Shown: positions 1 to 8,891, numbered from the stretch's first letter. The stretch: DNA of 64,000 nt from CAYUAI01 sp964442745 (GCA_964442745.1 CAYUAI010000007.1:1-64000), one strand, 5' to 3'. The notes: generated by a model from the sequence alone, not told the origin. A program made the numbers and translations.

Positions 1-303
1 GAAATTTACTGAAGATGTAATGTAGTGTATAAAATTAAGGACGAATTAGGGTCATATACGAAAGGTATGCCTACCTCCTTGAACAACACCTAGTTTTATG
101 AGAAGCTTAACCGGCGTCATTAACCCAATATGCATAAGGAATGGGATGATTGCCAACCCCATGACATCTATTTTGACGAACAATACTTCTCAGATTAAGA
201 CCAGATATATCTACCGCAAATAGGTTTAGCGATATTAGATACGATACTGGCTAGCTTATTCGCATCTAACTAAAATTCAAGTACGATAACGGATGATTCA
301 GCC
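1..303. other. Left-edge region without a recognisable gene
   Basis: I see no convincing reading frame, RNA or repeat here. The stretch is AT-rich and leads into the protoglobin gene, so it probably holds that gene's promoter. No clear -35/-10 pair can be called. Confidence 0.4.
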
Positions 304-885
304 ATGGCAAAAACAGATCAGCTCTTTCAAACAATTTCTCACTTGATTAATTATCAAGAATCCGATTGGAATATACTTGCTAATGAAGCAAGCGAAATAA
401 AAAAATGGGTACCAGAGTTAATTAATACTTTTTATGAAACCTTGTACGAACTTGAAGAGACCCGAGCAGTATTTCACAATGGAGAACGCGAAAAATTAGA
501 AAAAACCCTGGAACTTTGGCTCACAAAAATGCTGTTAGGAACACAAGACAAAAATTTTTGGGACCAGCAGTGGTATGTGGCTTTATTGCACATCAAGCGA
601 GGCACAAAAAATCTGTATATGCTAGGCATGATGAACCGGCTGCAACAACTTTTTCTACAAAAAAGCATCGAAACCTTTGACAATGAAAAAGCATTTAACG
701 TCTATCGTGCGTTTTTGCGCATTTCAGGCATGGTTGCGGGACTCATTGCACAATGTTACGATGAAGTTGTAGAAAGCAGCACCCATAACGGACTCACTCG
801 TGTCGGCCTCAATGAAGCACTAATCACTCGGATCAAAAATTCTCAAATTAATAAAATGCTTGATGAAATCTCAGTGAAAAAATAG
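304..885 (+). CDS. Single-domain protoglobin (globin-coupled sensor type)
   Basis: A 193-residue haem-binding globin-fold protein of the protoglobin family, the sensor domain that precedes signalling domains in globin-coupled sensors. The family pattern is visible: an early helix with FYETLYEL near residue 43, a W in LELWLTKML near 72, and the expected proximal haem histidine at H96 in ALLHIKRG. The protein ends soon after the globin fold, with no methyl-accepting, GGDEF or kinase domain, so it is a stand-alone domain. It probably binds O2, NO or CO in the cytoplasm, either as a sensor acting through a partner or in gas scavenging; the sequence cannot say which. The ATG is preceded by a weak GGATG about 8 bases upstream. 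It is monocistronic and points toward the minus-strand queC. Confidence 0.8.
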   Translation: MAKTDQLFQTISHLINYQESDWNILANEASEIKKWVPELINTFYETLYELEETRAVFHNGEREKLEKTLELWLTKMLLGTQDKNFWDQQWYVALLHIKRGTKNLYMLGMMNRLQQLFLQKSIETFDNEKAFNVYRAFLRISGMVAGLIAQCYDEVVESSTHNGLTRVGLNEALITRIKNSQINKMLDEISVKK

Positions 886-1295
886 TAGCTATCTTTAAAC
901 TTTGACACAGCATGCTTTCGCCTCATTTATTTTCAGGGGAAAGCATAGCTGGACAGCCCCTTAAAAACATCCCTGCCAATCCAAAGATACATGGGAGTTG
1001 GCATTATAAAAATAGCCTAATGTGCCATCCTTACCCGAAAAATAATGCAAAGACAAACTGCGATACATTAATTGTCTATTTGACCGAAGATCGATATCAC
1101 CAGGAAAAAACTCCAGCGCACCTGCCGTTTCCAATGTATTGACTGCGATTTTGAAATGAGAATTGTTCATTTTTGTTTTTATTAGAAAGAAATCGACGAT
1201 TATTTGCAGAAATTCTGAAGTATTTTTTTTAATCGCAACATTTTCTACATCAAAAATAAACGATATATCATTGCTACTAATTTTTTCGCAAGGTT
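886..1295. other. Intergenic region between protoglobin and queC
   Basis: Apart from the hairpin near its left end I see no supported gene. A 69-codon minus-strand frame (961-1170) has no ribosome binding site and no family resemblance I recognise, so it is not called. Confidence 0.4.
908..951. terminator. Hairpin after the protoglobin gene
   Basis: Inverted repeat with arms ATGCTTTCGCC and GGGGAAAGCAT, one mismatch, extended outward by CAGC/GCTG with a one-base bulge. It begins 23 bases after the protoglobin stop. There is no T-run after it, so it may act as a 3' stabilising hairpin rather than a classic intrinsic terminator. Confidence 0.35.
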
Positions 1296-1970
1296 TTACT
1301 CACTTTGATATTTTGTGACATCCATTAAACCTGCCTCTTCAAAACCTTGGGCTCGCAATCGACAAGCATCACAAGAACCGCAAGCCCCCCCCTGCTCATC
1401 GGCTTGATAACAAGAAATTGTCGAAGCATAATCAACTTGCAATTGACGTCCCCTGAGAATAATTTCCGCCTTCGTTTTGTTAATCAGGGGAACATGAATA
1501 TGAAATGGTCGCCCTTCCGTGCTTGCTTTTGTCGCTAAATTAGCCATCGTTTCATAGGCTGCAATATAAGCCGGGCGACAATCCGGATAACCGGAATAAT
1601 CAACCGCATTAACACCAATAAAAATATCACTGGCTTGCAATACTTCCGCCCAACCCAAGGCTAATGATAAAAAAATAGTATTTCGGGCCGGCACATAGGT
1701 CACCGGAATACCCTGTGTTGGTTGATCAGGCACAGCGATGGAATCATCCGTTAAAGCCGAGCCACCAAACTGCCCCAAATCAAAACTTAATGTTTTATGT
1801 TCACAAACACCCAATTGCGTTGCAATACGTTGGGCAGCCAACAATTCCACTTTATGGCGTTGGCCATAGTCAAAACTCAAGGTATAACAATCATATCGCT
1901 CGGATTTTGCAATCGCCAATGTCGTTGCAGAATCCAATCCACCAGATAACAAAACCACCGCTTTAGTCAT
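1296..1970 (-). CDS. queC: 7-cyano-7-deazaguanine synthase QueC
   Basis: ATP-dependent conversion of 7-carboxy-7-deazaguanine to preQ0 in queuosine tRNA modification. The N-terminus carries the PP-loop SGGLDSA (residues 9-15) and the C-terminus the zinc-binding cysteines in the CYQADEQ...CGSCDAC stretch. I place the start at the ATG at 1970, giving MTKAVVLLSGG as in relatives; an in-frame GTG lies 9 bases upstream at 1979. It is the last gene of the tol-pal-cpoB-queE-queC series, the usual order in gammaproteobacteria, though about 200 bases separate it from queE. The zinc-site coding region contains a run of eight C on the plus strand (1385-1392). Confidence 0.95.
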   Translation of the reverse strand: MTKAVVLLSGGLDSATTLAIAKSERYDCYTLSFDYGQRHKVELLAAQRIATQLGVCEHKTLSFDLGQFGGSALTDDSIAVPDQPTQGIPVTYVPARNTIFLSLALGWAEVLQASDIFIGVNAVDYSGYPDCRPAYIAAYETMANLATKASTEGRPFHIHVPLINKTKAEIILRGRQLQVDYASTISCYQADEQGGACGSCDACRLRAQGFEEAGLMDVTKYQSE

Positions 1971-2184
1971 GAATCTCACATCTCAAAATTTCTTGATCCC
2001 ACAGGGAACAGGACGCACATAAAAACATAAACGTTTATTTTCGAGCGTTATAAATATATTGAAGAAAATTTCGCTGAAATGACGTGACGTTCAAATATAC
2101 CCAAAGCGATTGAGATTTAGGTATTGAGTACGAGACATATTTTTGTCTTGACCAGGCGAAACGAAACGAAGAAAAAGGCGCTGC

Positions 2185-2835
2185 TTACACACCGGCAACC
2201 TCCCCCCATAAATACTTATGTAATTGTATTTGAAAACGCACAGCAAGCTGATCATGCAAAATCCATTGCGCCAACGCGACCGCTGCCAACCGCCCATAAG
2301 CCGGAGAAAACAACACTTCACAACGTTGCGTCAACCCATGAGTGTGCAGCATATTAACAGCCCATTCATAATCATCGCGATCACATATGACAAATTTCAC
2401 TTGATCGTTGTTGGTCAAGTGATCTATATTTTTTAATATATTTCTTTTTACCTCTTCCGATCCCGGCGTTTTCATATCAACCACCTTGGTTACCCGAGAA
2501 TCAACCAAAGAAATATCGATTGCACCACTGGTTTCTAAAGAAACATCATATGACTCATCACATAAATACGCCAGCAATTGATAACACGACTTTTGCGCCA
2601 GGGGCTCACCACCCGTCACCGTCACATAAGCCGTCTTATATTTTGCGACCTCCGTCATAACGTCTTCCAGCGTATATGACTCACCCCCGTAAAACGCATA
2701 TTCAGTATCACAGTATGAGCAACGTAGTGGACATCCCGTCAGGCGAATAAACACCGTGGGAAAACCAACAGTTTTTGCCTCCCCCTGGAGCGAGAAAAAA
2801 ATTTCAGTCAGGCGGATGGTCGTATTTTTAAACAT
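2185..2835 (-). CDS. queE: 7-carboxy-7-deazaguanine synthase QueE
   Basis: Radical SAM enzyme that contracts the ring of 6-carboxy-tetrahydropterin to 7-carboxy-7-deazaguanine, the step before QueC. The sequence shows EIFFSLQGE near residue 11, the Fe-S cluster motif C35-x3-C39-x2-C42 in GCPLRCSYCD, and VTGGEPL for SAM binding. Length (216 residues) is normal. It lies between cpoB and queC on the same strand, so queuosine synthesis and the Tol-Pal genes share the locus as in Pseudomonas-type genomes. Confidence 0.95.
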   Translation of the reverse strand: MFKNTTIRLTEIFFSLQGEAKTVGFPTVFIRLTGCPLRCSYCDTEYAFYGGESYTLEDVMTEVAKYKTAYVTVTGGEPLAQKSCYQLLAYLCDESYDVSLETSGAIDISLVDSRVTKVVDMKTPGSEEVKRNILKNIDHLTNNDQVKFVICDRDDYEWAVNMLHTHGLTQRCEVLFSPAYGRLAAVALAQWILHDQLAVRFQIQLHKYLWGEVAGV

Positions 2836-2906
2836 AGCAAAACAGAATATAATAAACCTATTTTTATAATGAAGCGGCGGAACAAGCGATTGATGTAAAA
2901 AATCGG

Positions 2907-3761
2907 CTATTGCTGAGCTCTCATTTGCTGCATACGGCGAAGTGCTAAACGAGCGGCCGTGGTATTCGGATAACGATCGACCACCTCTTGCAACACCTCA
3001 TTGGCCTTATCATCGGCTTGCAATTCTTGATAACTAAAACCAATTTTTAAGTAGGCATCGGAAATTTTCGGACTCTCTGGGAAATTTTCAACCACGCGAG
3101 TAAAATCAATAATCGCCCCTTGATAATCTTGCAACACATAACGGGCCTCACCAAGCCAATACTGAGCATTGTCTGAATAATCACCGGTGGGAACCACTTG
3201 TAAAAACGCCTGAAATTTCGCAATGGATTGCTCGTACTGGCCTTTTTTTAACAAATTAAATGCTTGCTCGTACTGCGCCTGCTGTTGCGCAGAAGACAGC
3301 GATGTCTTAGATGTCGGTTTCACTGCAGCCTTTGGCATTTTCTCTGTGCTGATATTAGCCGTGGCTTGCTCGGGCGACGTAACACTGACCTTGCCTGAAG
3401 CAGAAGCAGGCGCACTTTCCACGGGTAAAGCCGAGGCCTTAGCCACTAACTCCATTACCTGAATACGCTGATCCAGATCCACATAAAGGTCTTTTTGGCG
3501 ACGCTTAACACCTTCCATATTATGCGACAAAACTTCGAGTTCACCACGTAATGCATTCATTTCTTGTTGCATACGCTTTATCTGCAAAAAGATTTCCACC
3601 AATTTTTGACTGCCGGATAAACGCTCCAAACGCGATAAACGTTGCTCAAGTGACAGCCCGGCCGCTTTGGCATCGGCCGCCATCGCCACGTTTAAATCCA
3701 CAACGCTGTTTGCCAACAAACTAAAGCAAAAAAAATATACAAATAAAAATTTGAATTTCAT
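2907..3761 (-). CDS. cpoB: Cell division coordinator CpoB (YbgF)
   Basis: Periplasmic TPR protein that in E. coli links TolA and PBP1B so that outer-membrane constriction and septal peptidoglycan synthesis stay in step. I start it at the ATG at 3761, where GGAGAGAGG precedes by a few bases and a signal peptide (MKFKFLFVYFFCFSLLANS) follows; a 15-codon upstream extension is in frame but lacks these. A coiled-coil segment (roughly residues 35-105) is followed by an Ala/Ser/Lys-rich linker and C-terminal tetratricopeptide repeats (FNLLKKGQYEQSIAKFQAFL, YWLGEARYVLQDYQGAI, YLKIGFSYQEL). It lies 140 bases after pal, its usual neighbour. Confidence 0.93.
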   Translation of the reverse strand: MKFKFLFVYFFCFSLLANSVVDLNVAMAADAKAAGLSLEQRLSRLERLSGSQKLVEIFLQIKRMQQEMNALRGELEVLSHNMEGVKRRQKDLYVDLDQRIQVMELVAKASALPVESAPASASGKVSVTSPEQATANISTEKMPKAAVKPTSKTSLSSAQQQAQYEQAFNLLKKGQYEQSIAKFQAFLQVVPTGDYSDNAQYWLGEARYVLQDYQGAIIDFTRVVENFPESPKISDAYLKIGFSYQELQADDKANEVLQEVVDRYPNTTAARLALRRMQQMRAQQ

Positions 3762-3863
3762 CAAGCCCTCTCTCCAACATCCTTGTTTGAAAAAAATAAC
3801 AACCACGGCAAAGCAATGGCGTGTTAAAAGTCAAATAAAGATGAGATAATGGCTGCAGCACAT

Positions 3864-3894
3864 CGCTGATTGACAAAGTTTGATATCATCAGCG
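3864..3894. terminator. Weak inverted repeat between pal and cpoB
   Basis: Arms CGCTGAT (3864-3870) and ATCAGCG (3888-3894) form a 7-bp stem with a 17-base loop just after the pal stop. No T-run follows. It may attenuate pal read-through into cpoB or stabilise the pal mRNA. Confidence 0.25.
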
Positions 3895-3901
3895 GCCTCC
3901 A

Positions 3902-4507
3902 TTACTCAGGATAAATCAGCAAGGCTCGACGATTCGCCTGCCAAGCAAATTCATCATGCCCTTCCACTTCTGGGCGCTCTTCACCAAAACTCACAATACG
4001 AACCTGATCAGTATCAGCCCCCTGCAAGGTTAACAATTGTTCCACGGCTCTTGCCCTGCGCTCACCTAACGCTAAATTGTATTCTCGCGTACCACGCTCA
4101 TCACAATGACCTTCGACTCTGATCATCACTTCAGGATGATCCGCCAAATAGTTGGCATGAGCCTGGATAATTTCTCGGAATTCATCTTTGATTTCACTAC
4201 GATCAAAATCAAAATAAATCTTTCGGTTTGCCAGTAAACTGGCTGGATCTTGCAAAGGATCGATCACGGGTTCGGACGGCCTTATTTCCATCACAGAAGA
4301 AGTGGAAGAGTCAAGAGGCAATGCTTGGCGAGTCACATCGTCAAGGTCTTCGCGCCTTGATGTCGATGGAGATCTCGGTGTCACCGTTTTTTGGGTAACG
4401 TCAACTTTCTGCGTGGTCAGTTCTTCTTTAACCAACTCTTTAGAGCCACAACCAAGCACCAGAAGAACCGGTACAACAACAATGGTTAGCGTAACGATCC
4501 GCTTCAT
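3902..4507 (-). CDS. pal: Peptidoglycan-associated lipoprotein Pal
   Basis: Outer-membrane lipoprotein that binds peptidoglycan and TolB and anchors the Tol system during division. The lipobox LVLGC puts the lipidated cysteine at residue 20. A flexible Thr/Ser-rich region precedes the OmpA-type domain, seen as YFDFDRSEI near 99, VEGHCDERGTREYN near 135 and the LGERRARAV helix. Length (201) is slightly above the E. coli protein. It sits between tolB and cpoB, but the tolB-pal spacer is enlarged to 250 bases by an inverted-repeat element. Confidence 0.96.
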   Translation of the reverse strand: MKRIVTLTIVVVPVLLVLGCGSKELVKEELTTQKVDVTQKTVTPRSPSTSRREDLDDVTRQALPLDSSTSSVMEIRPSEPVIDPLQDPASLLANRKIYFDFDRSEIKDEFREIIQAHANYLADHPEVMIRVEGHCDERGTREYNLALGERRARAVEQLLTLQGADTDQVRIVSFGEERPEVEGHDEFAWQANRRALLIYPE

Positions 4508-4579
4508 AAATAATAGCTCCTTTATCTGCGTTACAATTGCTTAAAATCTTTTATATTTGCCCCAAAGTACTGTCACGCC

Positions 4580-4742
4580 TAAGTAGGTGAGCCTAATTAT
4601 TGTAACAAAATTTGCGAAGCCTATTTTTTGCCCTTCAAGGCACGGCGAAGCCGAACATAGTGAGCTATGTGAGCGAAGCAGCCACGCCGAAGGGCGGAAA
4701 ATAGGTCGAGTCAATATTAAAATAATTTGGATCATCTACTTA
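4580..4742. repeat. 163-bp inverted-repeat element, MITE-like, between tolB and pal
   Basis: The two arms (4580-4636 and 4689-4742) are reverse complements with gaps. The outer 22 bases match at 19 positions (TAAGTAGGTGAGCCTAATTATT against the other end) and the inner 17 at 15 positions (CCTATTTTTTGCCCTTC). The 52-base centre contains a smaller hairpin, ACATAG/CTATGT. Both ends start and finish with TA, which would fit a TA target duplication as in IS630/Tc1-type MITEs; that assignment is inference. No transposase is encoded. It ends 15 bases after the tolB stop. Confidence 0.6.
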
Positions 4743-4757
4743 AGCCAGCCTAAGCAG

Positions 4758-6053
4758 CTATTTTAAAAAGGAAGACCACGCCGGCTCCCGCTCTGCGCTA
4801 TTGCCATCAATGGGGAAACGGTTATGAACCTGACCATCAAATGACACCGCTGATAAAGCATCACGCCCTTGATAAATAGTAGAATATATGATCATGCTGC
4901 CATTCGGCGCAAAGCTGGGCGATTCATCTAATGATGATTCAGTTAAGATACGCATGTTGCCACTCTCAAACTCCATGACAGCAATCTGATACTTATTCTC
5001 CTTAGTTAGGTGAACAAAAGTAATCATTTTGCCTGATGGAGCAAAAGAAGCCCGAAAATTTTGCTTACCTTCGAAGCTTAACCTTTTTACCTTTTTAGTC
5101 GCGAAAGTATACTGATATAATTGCGCTGTGCCACCCCGTTCAGAGGTATAAATCAAGCTTTTTCCATCCGGTGCCCAAGCCGGTTCCGTGTCTATCGCCC
5201 ATCGGTTAGTCAGACGTTTCAACTTCCTTGAGCTTAACTCCATGATATAAATTTCAGCGTTGCCATCACGAGATAAAGTCATGGCTAGCTTTTTGCTGTC
5301 GGGTGACCAAGCCGGTGCGCTATTAATCCCTTCAAATTTAGCGACCGTTTCATTACTTATTCGCTCAAAATCATAAATATTAATCCGTGAACCGGTCGGC
5401 AATAAATGCACATAGGCTATTTTTTTATTATCAGGCGACCAAGTGGGTGACATGATAGGGTTACGTGAGGCGAGTATACCCATAGCATTTTCTTTATCAG
5501 AATCTGCAATGGTCAATCGATAGCGCTTTTTCACACTGGCAGGCAATACCTGAACATAGGCAATTCGAGTATTAAATGCACCCCGCTCGCCTGTCAGCTC
5601 TTCATAAATCACATCACTGATTTCATGGGCTACTTTACGCATTCGCTTATCGGAAGCACTGTATTGAAAGCCAGCTAACTGCTTTTCACGGTACACATCA
5701 ATCAAACGAAACTTAATGACAAATTGAGTAGGACTTTGTCTCACGACGGAACCGATAACAACATACGGGATATCTAACACACGCCAATTTTGGTAATTCA
5801 CATCAGCAACATTGTTTGGCATGGCCAACATGTCTTTTCTTGGTAAAGGATTAAAGCGTCCAGTCCGGTATAGGTCAGCCGCCACGATGGAAGCAATATC
5901 TTGCGACAACGGCAAGGCTTCGGTCCAGCCAAATGGCACCACCGCAATGGGCAAAGCTTCATCAATGCCCTTGGTGATTTCAATCGTTAAGGCGGCCATG
6001 GTGACTGGGTGAAAACTGAACAAACTAATCAATAAAGTGAGAATCCGCAACAT
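4758..6053 (-). CDS. tolB: Tol-Pal system protein TolB
   Basis: Periplasmic protein with an N-terminal alpha/beta domain and a six-bladed beta-propeller that binds Pal and the colicin-accessible Tol complex. A signal peptide ends near VTMA (residue 20). The D2 domain shows VPFGW near 41 and the propeller shows repeated PxWSPDxKKIAY-type blades (PTWSPDNKKIAY, PAWSPDSKKLAM, PAWAPDGKSLIYTS, ASFAPSGKMITFV, PSFAPNGSMIIYS). Length 431 is normal. It follows tolA by 9 bases in the operon. Confidence 0.97.
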   Translation of the reverse strand: MLRILTLLISLFSFHPVTMAALTIEITKGIDEALPIAVVPFGWTEALPLSQDIASIVAADLYRTGRFNPLPRKDMLAMPNNVADVNYQNWRVLDIPYVVIGSVVRQSPTQFVIKFRLIDVYREKQLAGFQYSASDKRMRKVAHEISDVIYEELTGERGAFNTRIAYVQVLPASVKKRYRLTIADSDKENAMGILASRNPIMSPTWSPDNKKIAYVHLLPTGSRINIYDFERISNETVAKFEGINSAPAWSPDSKKLAMTLSRDGNAEIYIMELSSRKLKRLTNRWAIDTEPAWAPDGKSLIYTSERGGTAQLYQYTFATKKVKRLSFEGKQNFRASFAPSGKMITFVHLTKENKYQIAVMEFESGNMRILTESSLDESPSFAPNGSMIIYSTIYQGRDALSAVSFDGQVHNRFPIDGNSAEREPAWSSFLK

Positions 6054-6062
6054 TCAGACAAG

Positions 6063-7007
6063 TCATTCCTTTGGGTTGAATTCGAATTTTATTTCTCTAA
6101 AACTAGGAAACAAAGACCTTTCTTTAGGCAAAGGTAAGGGTTCTGCCGCAGACACGGCTTGTAAAACACTATCATCAAACAGTCTATCGCCACTGGGTTT
6201 GGCAATGGTGGCCATTTTAACCATACCTCCTGGGAGAATTTGCACAATCACTGTACATTTCAACCCTTTTTTTGCCGTGGCAGGCTTACGCCAAAGGCGC
6301 TGTATCTTAGCTCGAATGAGCGCAGTATGCTTAGCAATCATGGCTTGCGCTTCTTTTTCTTTAGCCAACTCCCTGCGCTGCTCTTCTACTTCAAACATGA
6401 CACGGCGCTGCGCTTCCTCTTCCGCTTTGCGTTTAGCTACCCATTCTTGTTGCGCTTTTTCTTTGGCTTCACGTGCTCGCCGCTCTTGCTCTCGATGTTT
6501 CATTTTTTCTAGGGCAAGCTGTTTTTGTTTTTCCGCTTCTTTGGCACCTTGCTCAGCTTGCTGTTGTTTTTCTAAGGCCTGTTTCCGCTTTTGCTCTGCC
6601 GCTTGACGAGCCACCTCCGCTATTTTGCGCGCTTGGTCTGCTTTTTTTCGCTCAGTTTCTGCCCGTTGTTTTTTTTCGATCTCTATTTTACGCTGGGTGG
6701 CTAAATCAGCCAACCGCTTTTGCTCAGTTTCTTTCGCTTTTTTAACTTTATCGATTTCTTCACGAAGCCGAGTTAAACGTTCTGTTTGCTGATGCTGTTT
6801 TTGCGACTCAGATAACTTGAGTTTATTCAATTCGTGCTGCACTTGGGCTTCATCCACCACGATCGCCTGAACCACCTCCACTTCGGGCTGGACAAGCGTA
6901 GGCGCCGTCGTCCAATCCACACTCACGACCAACAACACCCCGGTCAAAATATGGGCGCCTAAAGCCACAGCAAATGCAATCGGGTGCTTGGCAATAATTT
7001 CTATCAT
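6063..7007 (-). CDS. tolA: Tol-Pal system protein TolA
   Basis: Inner-membrane protein that spans the periplasm and transmits TolQR energy to TolB and Pal. One N-terminal transmembrane helix (about residues 11-31) is followed by a long Lys/Glu/Ala/Gln-rich coiled coil (about 55-225) and a globular C-terminal domain with IRAKIQRLWRKP and an IVQILPGGMV strand. At 314 residues it is shorter than the E. coli protein because the helical domain is shorter. It starts 3 bases after the tolR stop, so translation is probably coupled. Confidence 0.95.
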   Translation of the reverse strand: MIEIIAKHPIAFAVALGAHILTGVLLVVSVDWTTAPTLVQPEVEVVQAIVVDEAQVQHELNKLKLSESQKQHQQTERLTRLREEIDKVKKAKETEQKRLADLATQRKIEIEKKQRAETERKKADQARKIAEVARQAAEQKRKQALEKQQQAEQGAKEAEKQKQLALEKMKHREQERRAREAKEKAQQEWVAKRKAEEEAQRRVMFEVEEQRRELAKEKEAQAMIAKHTALIRAKIQRLWRKPATAKKGLKCTVIVQILPGGMVKMATIAKPSGDRLFDDSVLQAVSAAEPLPLPKERSLFPSFREIKFEFNPKE

Positions 7008-7009
7008 TA

Positions 7010-7444
7010 TTAATTCGTTGCCCCAGCGGTATCGGTAATTAAACCAACACTGGGTGCTCCCGCTCGCTGAAGTAAGGTCATCGCCACCACCACCTTGCCG
7101 TAGGTAACATTTTTGTCGCCACGCACCATCACTGGTGTCTCACTATTATGCCTTAACACGGCCGCCACTTTATTCACGAGGGTTTGATGATCGATTGAAT
7201 GCTTAGTATCAGTCCCAATATTCAAATAATAATCACCATGAATATCGACTGTCACAATCAGCGGTTCGATGTTTTCTTGTTCAAGCGGCTCCGCTTCTGC
7301 TTGCGGCAATTCCACTTTGATGCCTGGGGTCAACAATGGGGCAGTCACCATAAAAATGACCAATAACACCAGCATCACATCAATGTAGGGAACCACATTG
7401 ATCTCCGACATGGGCTTGCGACGCGTTTTTTTCCCATAGGACAT
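7010..7444 (-). CDS. tolR: Tol-Pal system protein TolR
   Basis: ExbD/TolR family channel component, 144 residues. The single transmembrane helix carries the proton-path aspartate D22 in NVVPYIDVMLVLL, and the periplasmic domain ends in a GAPSVGLIT segment. Its ATG overlaps the tolQ stop (TAATG). The intact Asp is a useful contrast to one of the ExbD paralogues at 13739-14254, where this position is Asn. Confidence 0.96.
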   Translation of the reverse strand: MSYGKKTRRKPMSEINVVPYIDVMLVLLVIFMVTAPLLTPGIKVELPQAEAEPLEQENIEPLIVTVDIHGDYYLNIGTDTKHSIDHQTLVNKVAAVLRHNSETPVMVRGDKNVTYGKVVVAMTLLQRAGAPSVGLITDTAGATN

Positions 7445-8124
7445 TACTTATGCGCCTGCCTTTGCAAGATATTTGAAAACTCTTCAAAAAAAGCTTCGTG
7501 GCGACCAATTAAACGATCGATTTCTGTGGAATAGCGATTATAGGTAATGACCGCAGGAATGGCAGCAAATAAACCCATTGCTGTGGCCACTAACGCCTCG
7601 GAGATACCGGGTGCCACCATCGCTAATGTCGCTTGTTTCGCATTACCTAACGCTCGAAAAGAATTCATAATCCCCCAAACCGTACCAAACAATCCAATAT
7701 AAGGACTCGTCGATCCTACCGTGGCAAGAAAAGACAGGTGAGTTTCCAGGATGTCTGTTTCACGATTTAAAGCGACCCGCATACTGCGTTGCGTTCCTTC
7801 CATAATGACGGCGGGGGTTAACTCAGTATCTTTACGCAACCGCACAAATTCCCGAAACCCCGCTTCAAAAATAACTTCCAGGGTATGCTCCCCTGAGCGT
7901 TTTTGGGCTTGTGAAACTTCAGTATATAATTCACTTAAGTCACTCACGGCCCAAAAATGTTTTTCAAATTCATCAGCGGCGCGTTTAGCGCGCTTGATTA
8001 ACCGCCATTTTCCAAAAATGATTGTCCAGGAATAGACCGACGCCATCAATAACAATAGCATAACACCCTGAACTAAAGGGCTTGCCCCTAATACCAGGCT
8101 AACAATGGATAAATCAGCAGCCAC
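7444..8124 (-). CDS. tolQ: Tol-Pal system protein TolQ
   Basis: MotA/TolQ/ExbB family inner-membrane proton channel, 226 residues, with three transmembrane helices: one near residues 15-35 and two near 125-150 and 165-195 (YIGLFGTVWGIMNSF and AMGLFAAIPAVITYN). The start is a GTG at 8124, supported by GAGGAG about 8 bases upstream, and overlaps the end of ybgC by 11 bases. It works with TolR and TolA to energise outer-membrane constriction. Confidence 0.96.
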   Translation of the reverse strand: MAADLSIVSLVLGASPLVQGVMLLLLMASVYSWTIIFGKWRLIKRAKRAADEFEKHFWAVSDLSELYTEVSQAQKRSGEHTLEVIFEAGFREFVRLRKDTELTPAVIMEGTQRSMRVALNRETDILETHLSFLATVGSTSPYIGLFGTVWGIMNSFRALGNAKQATLAMVAPGISEALVATAMGLFAAIPAVITYNRYSTEIDRLIGRHEAFFEEFSNILQRQAHK

Positions 8125-8629
8125 TCACTATCTCCTCAAAAACTGATTTAACAATGCGTTTAGGGCGCATTGTTTGTGCATCTAAACTCACCACTTTCAC
8201 CTGCCCACTGCATATTTTGTCACGAAATACCGCCGGCATCATCGCTTGCTCCATTCGCTTGCATGCATGCCCATGATGAAGGATATCCTCAGTTTGCGCA
8301 CGATCTACCCGAAAAATATCCTGCTGAAATACTAAACTGATTTTTGAATGTTGACAAACATTAACACCCACAACTAACAAATCATTAAATCGAGCTGACT
8401 GAAAAAAATCGATTGACATATGCTTCACGACAAAAATTAGCTGATAGTCGTTTAATAAATCATCTTGTTCAATCCCTTTTGTTCTCAGCCACTCCGTACG
8501 CGCACGCTCCATAAATTTGACATAATTCGCGTGATAAACAACCCCAACGCTATCCGTATCTTCATAATACACACGCACGGGTAACATAGACGACGAACCG
8601 TTTTCATGCCCATTTTTTTTACTCATCAT
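8114..8629 (-). CDS. ybgC: Acyl-CoA thioesterase YbgC, first gene of the tol operon
   Basis: Hot-dog fold thioesterase of the 4-hydroxybenzoyl-CoA type. The active-site region RVYYEDTDSVGVVYHANYVKF is typical, with the aspartate in YEDTD. Relatives begin close to this motif, so the 15-20 residues before MLPVRVYY may not be translated. Possible starts are the ATG pair at 8629/8626 (used here), ATG 8587 and GTG 8641, and none has a good ribosome binding site. It is the usual first gene of the Tol-Pal operon and probably acts on phospholipid-related acyl-CoA. Confidence 0.92.
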   Translation of the reverse strand: MMSKKNGHENGSSSMLPVRVYYEDTDSVGVVYHANYVKFMERARTEWLRTKGIEQDDLLNDYQLIFVVKHMSIDFFQSARFNDLLVVGVNVCQHSKISLVFQQDIFRVDRAQTEDILHHGHACKRMEQAMMPAVFRDKICSGQVKVVSLDAQTMRPKRIVKSVFEEIVSGC

Positions 8630-8835
8630 ACGGCTTTGCACATATTGATGTTAACCTAAATCATTATATTCAGCCTCCCGATTACCTTAGGCTACCAACA
8701 ACAATGGACAGCTAATAAAAATAGCAAACGCGGAAATACTGAGTGAGTCACCATCCAAAATGGCTTGTTTTATGCGCAGTCGTGAGAAAAACATTTATTA
8801 TACTGACAATCCCTGTATGTTTAGCAAAAATTTAC

Positions 8836-8846
8836 CCCCCCCCCCC
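8836..8846. repeat. C11 mononucleotide tract in the ruvB-ybgC spacer
   Basis: Eleven consecutive C on the plus strand (G on the transcribed side of the tol operon), the longest such tract in the window. It lies about 34 bases upstream of a TATAAT-like sequence on the minus strand (8797-8802), and about 55 bases beyond the ruvB stop. Slippage here could change promoter spacing or upstream contacts. Confidence 0.5.
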
Positions 8847-8891
8847 TCCGAACAAATAACCACATCAATGGAAGGCACCGCTTGCTTGCAG

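Noticed and set aside
961..1170. 69-codon minus-strand frame between protoglobin and queC
   Set aside because: No ribosome binding site and no recognisable family; it may be chance or a decayed gene, but nothing supports translation.
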